This document shows positions 8,840-17,532 of a DNA stretch of 64,000 bases, one piece after another. Both the position numbers and the translations under genes were made by a program. How positions within the stretch are numbered: position 1 is the first letter of the stretch; each line of letters begins with the position of its first letter. This DNA comes from Tardiphaga sp. 709 (GTDB lineage Bacteria > Pseudomonadota > Alphaproteobacteria > Rhizobiales > Xanthobacteraceae), in the NCBI RefSeq assembly GCF_032401055.1, contig NZ_CP135529.1:4834501-4898500 (forward strand), read 5' to 3'. Below the pieces are notes generated by a model, which worked only from the letters and a program-made list of their open reading frames with translations, did no database searches and was not told the origin of the DNA.

Positions 8840-10441
8840 CTAGAACAGGCTGCCCTGATCGATTTTCGGCGCCTTTTTCGGCGCGGCCGGCGCCGCAGGC
8901 TTGGCCTCGCGCGGAGCAGGTGCCGTGCGGTCGCCATCGGCAGTCACGCTGACGCGGCCATCGGCGAATTCGATGCTCAGGCGCGCGCCGGTTCCGATAT
9001 TGGCGGCGGCATGCAGCGCCGCGCCTTGCTCGTCGCGCACCAGCGCGAAGCCGCGGGCCAGCACGCTGCGATAGGAGAGGGCACCGAGCAACTGGCTCGA
9101 CGCCTGTACGCGCGCCTGCTGGCGCTGCACCAGTGTCGTCAATGCACGGCGCGCGCGCTCAGTGAGGCGCAGAGCGCGCTCCCGATCGCGCGTGATGGCA
9201 TTGCGCTGCGCCTGCGCATTGGCGAGCTTGGAGGCCTTCAATCGTGCTTCAAGGCCAGTGAAACGATCGCGGCGCTGCCGAAGCAATGCACGCGCGGAGA
9301 GGCTCAGGCGTTCGCCCGATACCGTCAGCCGCTGCGTAGCATGGGCGATCTGTGCGCGCAGCACGCGCAGCGTCAGCCCCGCGCTGGCCTGCGCGAAGCG
9401 GCGATGATGCGCGTGTGTATTTGCTTTCAGAGCGCGCGGCAGCGATGCGGTTGCGCCATCGAGACGCTGGCGCGGGATGGCGAGCAATTCGCTGAGATCC
9501 GGCAGAGCACGCGCTGCGGCGCGTAGTTCGTTGCGGCGGGATTCCTGTCCGCGCTGCCAGCACAGCATCATGCGGCGCTCGAAGCCGGATATCTCCACCA
9601 TTAGTTCGGCGCGCACGGGCACCGCCATTTCGGCGGCCGCTGTCGGCGTCGGCGCGCGTTTGTCGGCGGCGAAATCGATCAGTGTGATATCGGTCTCGTG
9701 GCCGACCGCCGAGATCAGCGGGATCATGCTCTCGGCCGCGGCTCGCACCACGATCTCTTCGTTGAACGACCACAGGTCTTCCAGCGAGCCGCCGCCGCGC
9801 GCGACGATGAGCAGATCCGGCCGCGGAATCGTGCCGCCCACCGGCAGCGCATTGAAGCCATGGATGGCGGCGGCGACCTGTTCGGCCGAGCCTTCGCCCT
9901 GGACCTTGACGGGCCAGACCAGCACGCGGCGCGGGAAGCGGTCTTCCAGCCGATGCAGGATGTCGCGAATGACAGCGCCCGTCGGCGACGTCACCACGCC
10001 GATCACTTCCGGCAGCCACGGCAGCAGCTGCTTGCGTGCTTCGTCGAACAGGCCTTCCGCGCCAAGCTTGCGCTTGCGCTCCTCCATCAGCGCCATCAGC
10101 GCGCCGACGCCGGCGGGTTCGATGGCCTCGATGACGATCTGGTATTTCGACGAGCCGGGATAGGTGGTCAGCTTGCCGGTGGCGATGACTTCCAGGCCTT
10201 CCTGCGGCTTGAACCGCATCCGGCCATGGACACCCTTCCAGATCACCGCCTCGATCTTGGCGCTCTCGTCCTTGAGCGAGAAATAGCAGTGGCCGGAGGA
10301 ATGCGGCCCGCGAAAACCCGAGATTTCGCCGCGCACCCGCACGTTCCCGTAAGTGTCTTCCACCGTCCGTTTCAGGGCTGAGGACAGCTCGGAGACGGTG
10401 AATTCGGGGGAATTGGTGAGGGGGGCGGCGGCTTTGGGCAT
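8840..10441 (-). CDS. xseA: Exodeoxyribonuclease VII large subunit
   Basis: A 533-residue large subunit of exonuclease VII, which with XseB degrades single-stranded DNA to short oligonucleotides. Order of domains: N-terminal OB fold ([40 protein letters not shown]), catalytic domain ([25 protein letters not shown] split by usual spacing, [38 protein letters not shown]), a long coiled-coil region rich in Arg and Gln, and a C-terminal [10 protein letters not shown] segment. I placed the start at the ATG giving [14 protein letters not shown]; the frame stays open upstream but that part is not family-like. xseB is not in the window. Confidence 0.94.
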   Translation of the reverse strand: MPKAAAPLTNSPEFTVSELSSALKRTVEDTYGNVRVRGEISGFRGPHSSGHCYFSLKDESAKIEAVIWKGVHGRMRFKPQEGLEVIATGKLTTYPGSSKYQIVIEAIEPAGVGALMALMEERKRKLGAEGLFDEARKQLLPWLPEVIGVVTSPTGAVIRDILHRLEDRFPRRVLVWPVKVQGEGSAEQVAAAIHGFNALPVGGTIPRPDLLIVARGGGSLEDLWSFNEEIVVRAAAESMIPLISAVGHETDITLIDFAADKRAPTPTAAAEMAVPVRAELMVEISGFERRMMLCWQRGQESRRNELRAAARALPDLSELLAIPRQRLDGATASLPRALKANTHAHHRRFAQASAGLTLRVLRAQIAHATQRLTVSGERLSLSARALLRQRRDRFTGLEARLKASKLANAQAQRNAITRDRERALRLTERARRALTTLVQRQQARVQASSQLLGALSYRSVLARGFALVRDEQGAALHAAANIGTGARLSIEFADGRVSVTADGDRTAPAPREAKPAAPAAPKKAPKIDQGSLF

Positions 10442-10510
10442 CGAATCTCGGCTTTCAGGATCGTCGCAAAGTAGGGATGTCGGTCGCAAAACGCCAATCG
10501 GATATTGATC

Positions 10511-10543
10511 TGCAGATAACTCTGTAATACAGAGTTATCTGCA
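10511..10543. promoter_or_regulatory. Perfect 33-bp palindrome, probable operator
   Basis: TGCAGATAACTCTGTA (10511-10526) and its exact reverse complement (10528-10543) flank a single central A. It lies in the gap between divergent xseA and the hydrolase operon, ending 8 bases before the hydrolase ATG at 10552. It would therefore cover the promoter or ribosome-binding region. There is no T-run and it precedes a gene, so a terminator is unlikely. The winged-helix regulator encoded at 12108-12410 in the same operon is the obvious candidate to bind it (inference). Confidence 0.7.
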
Positions 10544-10551
10544 TTCAGAGA

Positions 10552-11550
10552 ATGGCGGGTATTATGGCGTCGATATTGACCTTCGCGGTCCGTGGCATCG
10601 TTTGGCTCCTTGCTGCAGCGGGCCTGGTGGCTCTGGTGCTGGCTGGCATGATTGCGGTGCCGGTCTCCAGACCCAAGGCACTGGCCTCCATTGCGGACAC
10701 GGCGCGCAGTGCGTATCGCGGGGACGTTCCGCCGCTGCAGTATTTCCAGGCGAGAGACGGCTCGAATCTGGCCTACCGGCGCTACACGCCATCCGGACCG
10801 TCCGTGAACCGTGCCGCACTGCTCATTCACGGCTCGTCGGGATCGAGCATAGCGGTGCACGCTCTCGCAAAAGCGCTTGCCGCGCGGGGTGTCGAAAGCA
10901 TCGCTCCCGACATGCGCGGCCATGGCGCATCCGGGACCCGCGGCGATATCGCCTATCTCGGACAGCTCGACGATGATCTTGCAGATCTCGTCGGCCATTT
11001 GCGCGGGCAGGGGCTGGCGTCGCCACTGACGCTCGCCGGGCATTCGTCGGGCGGCGGGTTCGCGCTGCGCGTCGCGGGGTCCGTCAATCAGGGGCTTTTC
11101 GCACGCACGGTTCTGCTGTCACCCTATCTCGGCCTGAAGTCGCCATCCACACGCGAGAACGCAGGTGGATGGGCCAGTCCGAGTGTGCCGCGCATCATCG
11201 CGCTCAGTGTGCTGCAGTCGTTCGGGGTGACATGCTGTTCGCAGCTCCCGGTGGTTGCTTTTGCCGTGCAACCGGGGTCGACACGCATTCTGAGTTCCGA
11301 ATATTCGTTTCGGCTGCTGCAGAATTTCGGCACGCATCGCGACTACCGCCTGGATCTCGATCCGGCGAATGGGCCCATATCGGTCATCGCCGGGCGCAAT
11401 GACGAGCTGATGTTCGCCGACAAATATCGCGAGGCGATGCAGTCGAAAGCCAATATCGACGTGCGCGTCCTCGACGACGCAAATCATATGGACGTCGTCA
11501 GCACGGCAAGTTTCGTCGCCGTCGTGGCCGATGATCTCGCAACGAGGTGA
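10552..11550 (+). CDS. Membrane-anchored alpha/beta-fold hydrolase
   Basis: A 332-residue alpha/beta hydrolase. An N-terminal hydrophobic segment (about residues 5-32, ILTFAVRGIVWLLAAAGLV) should anchor it in the inner membrane. The catalytic domain begins near FQARDGSNLAYRRYTP. The oxyanion strand is LLIHGSSGSS, the nucleophile elbow is GHSSGGG, the acid is probably in AGRNDELMF, and the histidine is in DDANHMDVV. The fold resembles lysophospholipases of the Hydrolase_4 type, but the substrate is unknown. A second ATG lies 12 bases downstream and could be the true start. It is the first gene after the palindrome and nearly overlaps the next membrane-protein gene. Confidence 0.82.
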   Translation: MAGIMASILTFAVRGIVWLLAAAGLVALVLAGMIAVPVSRPKALASIADTARSAYRGDVPPLQYFQARDGSNLAYRRYTPSGPSVNRAALLIHGSSGSSIAVHALAKALAARGVESIAPDMRGHGASGTRGDIAYLGQLDDDLADLVGHLRGQGLASPLTLAGHSSGGGFALRVAGSVNQGLFARTVLLSPYLGLKSPSTRENAGGWASPSVPRIIALSVLQSFGVTCCSQLPVVAFAVQPGSTRILSSEYSFRLLQNFGTHRDYRLDLDPANGPISVIAGRNDELMFADKYREAMQSKANIDVRVLDDANHMDVVSTASFVAVVADDLATR

Positions 11551-11554
11551 CACC

Positions 11555-12106
11555 GTGATCAACAGCCAGGAAGCCAGTGCTGCGTTGATGGAGATCGAGA
11601 GCCTCAGTCGGCTGGTCCGGCAGTCGGTGTTCTATCGGCACGCCAGTACGATGCTCATTCTATGGGGCGTTGCGACTTTTATCGGTTATCTGCTCTCGTT
11701 CTTCGCGCCTGCTGCGGCTCCCGTCATCTGGTCGGTCGTCATTGTCGCGGGTGTCATCTGCGCGATCAGCATCGGGGCCCTCAACAAGAAGCGCGAAGGT
11801 GTCAGCACCTTCGATGCCCGCGCAACGGCAGCGTTTATCGCCTTCGTGGCTTTCGGCTGTCTGTGGAGCATCGTTTTCGGGAACATGGCGCCGCGGCAGA
11901 TCGCAGCGTTCTGGACGACTTACTTCATGTTGCCTTACGTGATGACAGGGTTTTGGTTCGGCCGCGTCTTCGTCGTGATCGGCATGAGCGTGATCGCGCT
12001 GACACTGCTCGGTTACTTCTTCGCCGGACCGTGGTTCACGCTCTGGATGGCTGTCGTCAATGGCGGCGGCCTGTTGCTCGGCGGCCTCTGGATGCGGCGC
12101 AACTGA
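11555..12106 (+). CDS. Multi-pass membrane protein of unknown function
   Basis: A 183-residue protein. After a short polar N-terminus (MINSQEASAALMEIESLSRL) there are about six hydrophobic stretches, including LILWGVATFIGYLLSFFA, IWSVVIVAGVICAISIGAL and FVVIGMSVIALTLLGYFFAG. It is probably an integral inner-membrane protein. I chose the GTG at 11555 because ACGAGG lies 7 bases upstream and that codon follows the hydrolase stop. It sits one base from the regulator gene, so the two are co-translated. This arrangement of a small membrane protein followed by a winged-helix protein suggests a membrane sensor/regulator pair (inference). Confidence 0.72.
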   Translation: MINSQEASAALMEIESLSRLVRQSVFYRHASTMLILWGVATFIGYLLSFFAPAAAPVIWSVVIVAGVICAISIGALNKKREGVSTFDARATAAFIAFVAFGCLWSIVFGNMAPRQIAAFWTTYFMLPYVMTGFWFGRVFVVIGMSVIALTLLGYFFAGPWFTLWMAVVNGGGLLLGGLWMRRN

Positions 12107-12107
12107 C

Positions 12108-12410
12108 ATGGCAGAGCTCGACGACATCATCCATCAGCCTCTGCGGCTCAAGATCATGGCCGCGTTGAACGCGCTGCATCCGGCACAAGGGCTGGATTTC
12201 CCGCGCTTGAAGAAACTGACCGGCGCCACCGATGGCAATCTCGGCGCGCATATCGAGACACTGGCGAAAGCCGGTTATGTCAGCGTCGAGAAAGCGTTCG
12301 TCGGCAAGAAGCCGCAGACAACGGTGACGGCCACCGCCGTCGGGCGCGGCGCCTTCGCGCGGCACGTCGCCACCTTGCGTGAGATCATCGCAACTGCGGA
12401 AGGCAAGTAG
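12108..12410 (+). CDS. Winged-helix transcriptional regulator (HTH_34/ArsR-like)
   Basis: A 100-residue DNA-binding protein made of a single winged-helix domain: DIIHQPLRLKIMAALNAL (helix 1), LDFPRLKKLTGATDGNLGAH (helix-turn-helix, with DGNLGAHI in the recognition helix), and a wing ending KPQTTVTATAVGRGAF. It lacks the cysteine sets of metal-sensing ArsR proteins. Proteins of this type are usually dimeric repressors of their own operon, and the 33-bp palindrome at 10511 is a suitable site (inference). The ATG follows the upstream stop by one base. Confidence 0.84.
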   Translation: MAELDDIIHQPLRLKIMAALNALHPAQGLDFPRLKKLTGATDGNLGAHIETLAKAGYVSVEKAFVGKKPQTTVTATAVGRGAFARHVATLREIIATAEGK

Positions 12411-12445
12411 AGCAAAGCAAGTAACGTAAAGCTCTGGAGATTGTC

Positions 12446-12949
12446 ATGGACATCGCGTGGCGCATTCTGACCAACACACCGATCTGGGTGTTCGCGTTGC
12501 TCGCACTGCTGATCTGGCTCGGAAGCCTGTCGCTCCGGCCGCGAAAGACACAGCTGCGCCGTTTGCTGATCGTTCCGATGGTGTTTCTCCTGATGGGGCT
12601 GTCGCGGCTGATCTTTGCCGGCGGCCAATTGCATCTGATCGGGGCATGGCTGGCAGCGGCAATCGTGATGGCGGCCGTCGCTCTGTGGGTCGGTCCCGGC
12701 GAGATGACCGTCGATCGGCAGGACGGCACCATTCTGCGCCCCGGGAGCTGGCTGCCGCTGATCCGCAACCTGTCGGTCTTCCTCCTGCAATATGCCGTGG
12801 CGGTCGCAACCGCGATGAAGCTGGGTTCGGGTGCTGCCGTCCCGCTCATCGGGCAATTGGTGTCGGGGGCGTGCGCCGGCTATTTCCTTGGCTGGACGGT
12901 GGGTTTGATCCGCCGCTATCGCGCGGAAACAAATGTCGCCGTCGCTTGA
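12446..12949 (+). CDS. Small multi-pass membrane protein (hypothetical)
   Basis: A 167-residue integral membrane protein with about five hydrophobic segments, including IWVFALLALLIWLGSLSL, LIVPMVFLLMGLSRLIFAG and AGYFLGWTVGLI, and a basic loop LRPRKTQLRRL. I do not recognise a family with certainty; it resembles the DUF6622 type of small membrane protein. Start supported by TGGAG 7 bases upstream. It follows the regulator by 35 bases on the same strand and probably ends that operon. Confidence 0.68.
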   Translation: MDIAWRILTNTPIWVFALLALLIWLGSLSLRPRKTQLRRLLIVPMVFLLMGLSRLIFAGGQLHLIGAWLAAAIVMAAVALWVGPGEMTVDRQDGTILRPGSWLPLIRNLSVFLLQYAVAVATAMKLGSGAAVPLIGQLVSGACAGYFLGWTVGLIRRYRAETNVAVA

Positions 12950-13051
12950 GGGTTGGCCGCTTGGCCGGTTGATTACTCAGACCACTGATTGCTGTCCCGA
13001 CGCGCCGTGCTAAACGATGGGCGTGTTTGATTGCAATTGGTCTGGCTGGTT

Positions 13052-14335
13052 ATGAACATTCTCCTCCTCGGTTCCGGTGGTCGCGAACACGCGCTGGCGT
13101 GGAAACTCGCCGCGTCTCCGCTGCTGACCAAGCTCTGGTGCGCGCCAGGTAATGCCGGCATCGCCCGGGAGGCCGAATGCGTGGCGGTGGATATCACCGA
13201 CCATGCGGCCGTGATTGATTTCTGCAAGGTGAACAAGGTCGATTTCGTCGTGGTCGGCCCGGATGCCCCGATAGCGGCGGGCATCGTCGACGATCTTGCT
13301 GCCGTCGGCATCAAGGCATTCGGACCCAGTAAAGCCGCCGGCCAACTGGAAAGCTCGAAGAGCTTCACCAAGGAACTATGCCGGGCCAACAACATCCCGA
13401 CTGCGGCCTACGGGCATTTCCATGATGCAGAGTCTGCCAAGGCCTATATCCGGGCCCAGGGCGCACCGATCGTGGTCAAGGCCGATGGCCTCGCCGCTGG
13501 CAAGGGCGTTGTGGTGGCGATGTCTGAAGCCGAGGCGCTGGACGCGGTCGACATGATGTTCGATGGCGGCTTCGGCGAGGCCGGTGCGGAAGTCGTGATC
13601 GAGGAGTTCATGCAGGGCGAGGAAGCCTCGTTCTTCGCGCTGTGCGATGGCGAGCACGCGTTGGCGCTGGCAACTGCGCAGGACCACAAGCGCGCCTTTG
13701 ACGGCGACAAGGGCCCGAACACAGGTGGCATGGGCGCCTATTCGCCGGCGCCTGTTATGACCGAGGCGCTCTGCGCGCAGGTGATGGACGAGATGATCAT
13801 GCCGACCCTGCGCGCGCTCAGCGCCATGGGGACGCCCTATAAGGGCGTGATCTATGCCGGCGTCATGGTGACCGAGCAAGGGCCTAAACTCGTCGAATAC
13901 AATGCCCGGTTCGGCGATCCGGAGTGTCAGGTGTTGATGGTCCGTATGATGTCGGATCTGCTGCCGGCGCTGATTGCGTGCTGTGACGGGCAACTCAAGA
14001 ATTTCGATCTGCGCTGGTTCCCGGATCCGGCGCTGACGGTGGTGATGGCCACGAAGGGCTATCCCGGCGACTACGACAAGGGCACGCGCATCGCCGGCTT
14101 GGACCGGGCCGAGAAGATCGAGGGTGTCGAGATTTTCCATGCCGGCACCAAGGCATCCGGCGACTGGATTCTCGCCAATGGCGGGCGTGTCCTTAACGTG
14201 ACGGCCTCCGCCAAGACCGTCGCTGAGGCCCAGCGCCGCGCCTATGAGGCCATCGGCCTGATCAACTGGCCGGAAGGTTTCTGCCGCCGCGATATCGGCT
14301 GGCAGGCGGTGGCGCGGGAGCGCAAAGGCAAGTAA
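13052..14335 (+). CDS. purD: Phosphoribosylamine-glycine ligase (GAR synthetase)
   Basis: A 427-residue ATP-grasp ligase joining phosphoribosylamine and glycine in the second step of purine synthesis. N-terminal domain: [22 protein letters not shown]-grasp: [33 protein letters not shown]. The signature [14 protein letters not shown] and the metal-binding [11 protein letters not shown] are intact. I chose the ATG at 13052, which gives the canonical N-terminus, over an in-frame start 7 codons upstream. It is transcribed alone. Confidence 0.96.
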   Translation: MNILLLGSGGREHALAWKLAASPLLTKLWCAPGNAGIAREAECVAVDITDHAAVIDFCKVNKVDFVVVGPDAPIAAGIVDDLAAVGIKAFGPSKAAGQLESSKSFTKELCRANNIPTAAYGHFHDAESAKAYIRAQGAPIVVKADGLAAGKGVVVAMSEAEALDAVDMMFDGGFGEAGAEVVIEEFMQGEEASFFALCDGEHALALATAQDHKRAFDGDKGPNTGGMGAYSPAPVMTEALCAQVMDEMIMPTLRALSAMGTPYKGVIYAGVMVTEQGPKLVEYNARFGDPECQVLMVRMMSDLLPALIACCDGQLKNFDLRWFPDPALTVVMATKGYPGDYDKGTRIAGLDRAEKIEGVEIFHAGTKASGDWILANGGRVLNVTASAKTVAEAQRRAYEAIGLINWPEGFCRRDIGWQAVARERKGK

Positions 14336-14403
14336 CGGTATTCGGGTGACCCTCTCGGGGAACCGAAGGTTGTGGAACGCGTTGATGGGGCTGTGAGGTA
14401 CCC

Positions 14404-14658
14404 ATGGCGCACTATTACTTCGACCTCAAGAACGGCACGACACAGCGCGACCATGCTGGTCGGGAGCTGCGCAGTGACGCCGAAGCGATTGCACAGGCTT
14501 ATGTGATCGCCGACGAAGTCAGCGCCCGGCCGGCGACGCATCAGGACCATGAGCGCCACATCTGCGTCATCCACGAAGACGGACACGAAGTGACCCGCGT
14601 TCCCGTTAGCTTGGCTGTCAGCAAAGCCTCAGCGCCGCGCTCTAAAAAACTCTCGTAA
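14404..14658 (+). CDS. DUF6894 family small protein
   Basis: An 84-residue protein of the DUF6894 type, which multiplies in Bradyrhizobium-group genomes. The diagnostic N-terminus MAHYYFDLKNGTTQRDHAGREL is followed by ERHICVIHEDGHEVTRVPVS. These proteins are small, acidic and of unknown role. Its last 30 bases overlap the 3' end of the convergent tadA. Confidence 0.8.
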   Translation: MAHYYFDLKNGTTQRDHAGRELRSDAEAIAQAYVIADEVSARPATHQDHERHICVIHEDGHEVTRVPVSLAVSKASAPRSKKLS

Positions 14659-15074
14659 CAGCGCGGCGGACTGGGTTTCGCCCACGGACGGATAGACCTC
14701 CGGCGCGTGGTGGCAGGTAGGCGAAGCGAAGAAGCGCACGCCGGAATCGACCCCGCCCCCTTGGGATCGGCTGCGCCGTAATACAGCCGCCGGATCCGGG
14801 CGAAGGAGATCGCGCCCGCGCACATGGTGCAGGGCTCCAGGGTCACATACAGGTCGCAGTCAACCAGCCGCTCGCTGCCGAGCCTGGCGGCGGCCTCCCG
14901 GATCGCCAGGACTTCGGCATGGGCGGTCGGGTCGCGGTCCCGGAGGGTGCGGTTGCCGGCCGTGGCGATCACCTCGTTATTCCCTACGATGACGCAGCCG
15001 ATGGGGACTTCGCCGGCATTTCCGGCGTTTTCGGCCGCTTTCAGCGCCAGATCCATGAAAGAAGGTGCGGTCAA
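14629..15074 (-). pseudogene. tadA: tRNA-specific adenosine deaminase (tadA) with a one-base frameshift
   Basis: TadA converts A34 to inosine in tRNA-Arg(ACG) and is normally essential. The zinc-deaminase core is intact: HAE at residues 52-54 and PCTMC at 81-85. After YYGAADPKG (about residue 106) the reading frame shifts. The expected family continuation, GGGVDSGVRFFASPTCHH ... LLREFFRARR, is present but in another frame. The break lies in the C-run at 14756-14760, where one more base would restore the gene. Unrepaired, the frame runs to 14541 with an unrelated tail. The start is a TTG with AGGAAA 8 bases upstream. It may be a sequencing error, a real mutation, or frameshift decoding at the G-run. 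Confidence 0.82.
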
Positions 15075-15110
15075 CGGCTCGTTTCCTGCGCAAAACTCTG
15101 CTACGGAGTT

Positions 15111-15150
15111 GCATTCAGCAAAAGTGGATACTGGTTTTGCGTGAGAATGC
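15111..15150. repeat. Palindromic dispersed repeat, copy 1
   Basis: Imperfect palindrome with outer arms GCATTC/GAATGC and inner arms GCAAAA/TTTTGC around GTGGATACTG. A related copy lies at 20571-20614. It separates divergent tadA and the pseudouridine synthase gene. I recognise this short GTGGATACCGG-centred repeat as frequent in Bradyrhizobium-group intergenic regions (from memory). Confidence 0.6.
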
Positions 15151-15234
15151 GCCCCAATGAGCGCGCATTTTCGGCCCGCGAACCCTGTCCGCACCGCTCA
15201 ACCCAATTCAGCTTCCGCTGCAGTGAGACCCTTC

Positions 15235-17529
15235 ATGCCCCGCGACAACGACAAAAACAACGGCCCCTCGCGCGGCCGGCCACCCGGTGGCAAAGGCGGA
15301 GCCGGCAAGGGCCGCTCCGGCGCCGCACGTGGACCCGACAAGAAATTCGCCAAGCGCGACGGCACATATGCCCCGAAGCCGCCCGGTGCTGGTGGCGGCG
15401 AGAAGCGGTCTTTCGGTGGCAAGCCTTCTGGCGGCAAATCTTTTGGCGCCAAGCCTTTTGGAGCAAAGCCTTACGCGGGCAAGCGTGATGACGACCGCGC
15501 GCCGCGCCGCGATCGTGACGACGCGCGTCCGGCCCGCTTCAACCGCGACGACCGTCCCGCGCGCAGCGGTGGCGGCGATCGTCCCGATCGCGGTCCGCGC
15601 AAGGATTTCGGCGATCGCGAGAAGCGTCCGTATTCCCCGCGCGCCGGTGGCGGCGACAAACGTCCCTACAGCCCGCGCGGAGAAGCACCGCGCGGCGACC
15701 GTCCGAATTTCAACAGGGATGACCGCGCCCCGCGTGGTGATCGCGGCGATGCGCGTCCGGCCGGACGTTTCTCCGACAAGAAGTTCGGTGAGCGGAAGCC
15801 CTACGCGACGCGCGATGGCGGCGGTGAGAAACGCCCCTATACGCCGCGCGGCGAAGGTTTCCGCGGCGGCGATGGTGACCGTCCGCGTCCGCGCTTTGAT
15901 CGCCCGCAGGGTGATCGCAACGATCGTCCGCAAGGCGATCGTCCGTTCAGCCCGCGCCCCTCGCGCGACGGTGATCGTCCGCGCGGCGACCGGCCCTTCA
16001 GCGCCGAGAAGAAGTTCGGCGGCGACAAGAAATTCTCCCGTGGTGCGCCGGATCGCGGCGGCCCGCGCAAGAGCTTTGGCGATCGTCCGGATCGCGGTGA
16101 TCGCAACGATCGCGGTGGGCGTGATTTCGAGCGCGGCCCTGATCGCAGCGAGCAGAAACCCTGGCAGAAGCGCGAAGGCGGTTCGGATGATCGTGGCAGC
16201 CGCAGCGCGCGTCCGGCGCGCGATGGTGCGCGCAATTTCGATCGGCCGAAATTCGACAGGCCAAAATTCGAGCGTTCGCGTGACGACCGGCCGGAGCGTG
16301 GCGACAGCGAGCGTCCGCGTTTCTCGCGTCCGCGTGAAGATCGTCCGAGCTTCGATCGTCCGCGCGAGCCGCGTGGCCGCACCGACTGGCAGGAGCATGG
16401 TCGCAGCGAGAGCCGCGACAGTGATGAGCGTCCGCGTCGTGAGAACGAGGACGACAGCAGAATCTTTGCGAAGCGTCCCGCCTTTGGTGGCCGTGGCGAG
16501 TATCGCGAACGCGATCCGGAAGCGCGCCGCCCGGCGCGCGTTCCCGCGGCCAAGAAGGCCGGCGAGCGTATCGCCAAGGTCGTGTCGCGCGCGGGCCTGT
16601 GCTCGCGCCGTGATGCCGAGGAATGGGTCACGCAGGGCCGCGTCGCCGTCAACGGCCGCGTCATCAACTCGCCGGCGCTCGATGTCTCGACCAACGACGT
16701 CATCACCGTCGATGGCAAGCCGTTGCCGGCGCCGGAGCGCACGCGTCTGTTTCTTTACCACAAGCCGCGCGGCCTGATGACGACCCATGCCGATCCCGAG
16801 GGACGGCCGACGGTGTTCGATCATCTGCCCGAAGGCCTGCCGCGCCTGATCTCCATCGGCCGGCTCGATTTCAACACCGAAGGCCTGCTGCTGCTGACCA
16901 ATGACGGCGGCCTCGCGCGGACGCTGGAACTGCCGGAGACCGGCTGGCTGCGGCGCTATCGCGTGCGTGCCCATGGCGAAGTCACGCAGGCGCAGCTCAA
17001 CGAGCTCAAGAACGGCGTCGAGGTCGACGGCGTCAAATATGGCTCGATCGATGCGACGCTGGAGCGCGACAAGAGCGCCAATGTCTGGATCGTGTTCGCG
17101 ATCCGCGAAGGCAAGAACCGCGAAGTACGTAACGTGCTGGCGCATCTCGGTCTCGAGGTGAATCGCCTGATCCGCATTTCCTACGGTCCGTTCCAGCTCG
17201 GCGAGATCGAGGAAGGCCAGGTCGACGAGGTGAAGACCCGCGTGCTGCGCGAGCAGCTCGGCGAGAAGATCGCTGAAGCGTCGGGTGCCGATTTCGGCCG
17301 CCAACTGCCGAGCAAGGGCGACGTCTCACTCGATCCGGTGATCGTGAAGAAGCCGGTTCTGAAGCGCTCCACGGTGGAAGACCGCAAGGGCCGTCGCATT
17401 CTCGTGCAGCGCGCCGGCTCGGAAGAGTCGCGTGCCCGCAATGAAGACGCGGCCACCTTCGGCGGCCCGCCGAAGAAGCCGAAGCGCGGCTATCACGGTA
17501 AGCGCGATCTGAAGCCGCGGGACGCGTAA
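15235..17529 (+). CDS. RluB/RsuA-type pseudouridine synthase with long disordered Arg/Asp/Gly-rich N-terminus
   Basis: A 764-residue protein. The enzyme part begins near residue 443 with an S4 RNA-binding domain (RIAKVVSRAGLCSRRDAEEW). It continues with the pseudouridine synthase domain, whose catalytic aspartate lies in GRLDFNTEGLLLLTNDG (Asp545), and the GKNREVRNV motif. This resembles RluB, which modifies 23S rRNA. The first 440 residues are low-complexity, built of DRP, GDR, RDD, FDRP and YSPR units, with almost no hydrophobic residues. A basic tail (PPKKPKRGYHGKRDLKPRDA) ends the protein. I placed the start at ATG 15235 (MPRDNDKNNG). Bacterial RluB is usually 290-330 residues, so the N-terminal half is an extension seen in rhizobia. 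rsmD follows after 3 bases. Confidence 0.9.
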   Translation: MPRDNDKNNGPSRGRPPGGKGGAGKGRSGAARGPDKKFAKRDGTYAPKPPGAGGGEKRSFGGKPSGGKSFGAKPFGAKPYAGKRDDDRAPRRDRDDARPARFNRDDRPARSGGGDRPDRGPRKDFGDREKRPYSPRAGGGDKRPYSPRGEAPRGDRPNFNRDDRAPRGDRGDARPAGRFSDKKFGERKPYATRDGGGEKRPYTPRGEGFRGGDGDRPRPRFDRPQGDRNDRPQGDRPFSPRPSRDGDRPRGDRPFSAEKKFGGDKKFSRGAPDRGGPRKSFGDRPDRGDRNDRGGRDFERGPDRSEQKPWQKREGGSDDRGSRSARPARDGARNFDRPKFDRPKFERSRDDRPERGDSERPRFSRPREDRPSFDRPREPRGRTDWQEHGRSESRDSDERPRRENEDDSRIFAKRPAFGGRGEYRERDPEARRPARVPAAKKAGERIAKVVSRAGLCSRRDAEEWVTQGRVAVNGRVINSPALDVSTNDVITVDGKPLPAPERTRLFLYHKPRGLMTTHADPEGRPTVFDHLPEGLPRLISIGRLDFNTEGLLLLTNDGGLARTLELPETGWLRRYRVRAHGEVTQAQLNELKNGVEVDGVKYGSIDATLERDKSANVWIVFAIREGKNREVRNVLAHLGLEVNRLIRISYGPFQLGEIEEGQVDEVKTRVLREQLGEKIAEASGADFGRQLPSKGDVSLDPVIVKKPVLKRSTVEDRKGRRILVQRAGSEESRARNEDAATFGGPPKKPKRGYHGKRDLKPRDA

Positions 17530-17532
17530 GCC

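Noticed and set aside
15208-17304. Nearly 700-codon open frame antisense to the pseudouridine synthase, and a 496-codon frame in another plus frame (15287-16777)
   Set aside because: Both arise from the GC-rich repetitive Arg/Asp/Gly coding sequence; their translations are Arg/Ala/Thr/Ile repeats with no domain, while the S4 and catalytic motifs are only in the annotated frame.
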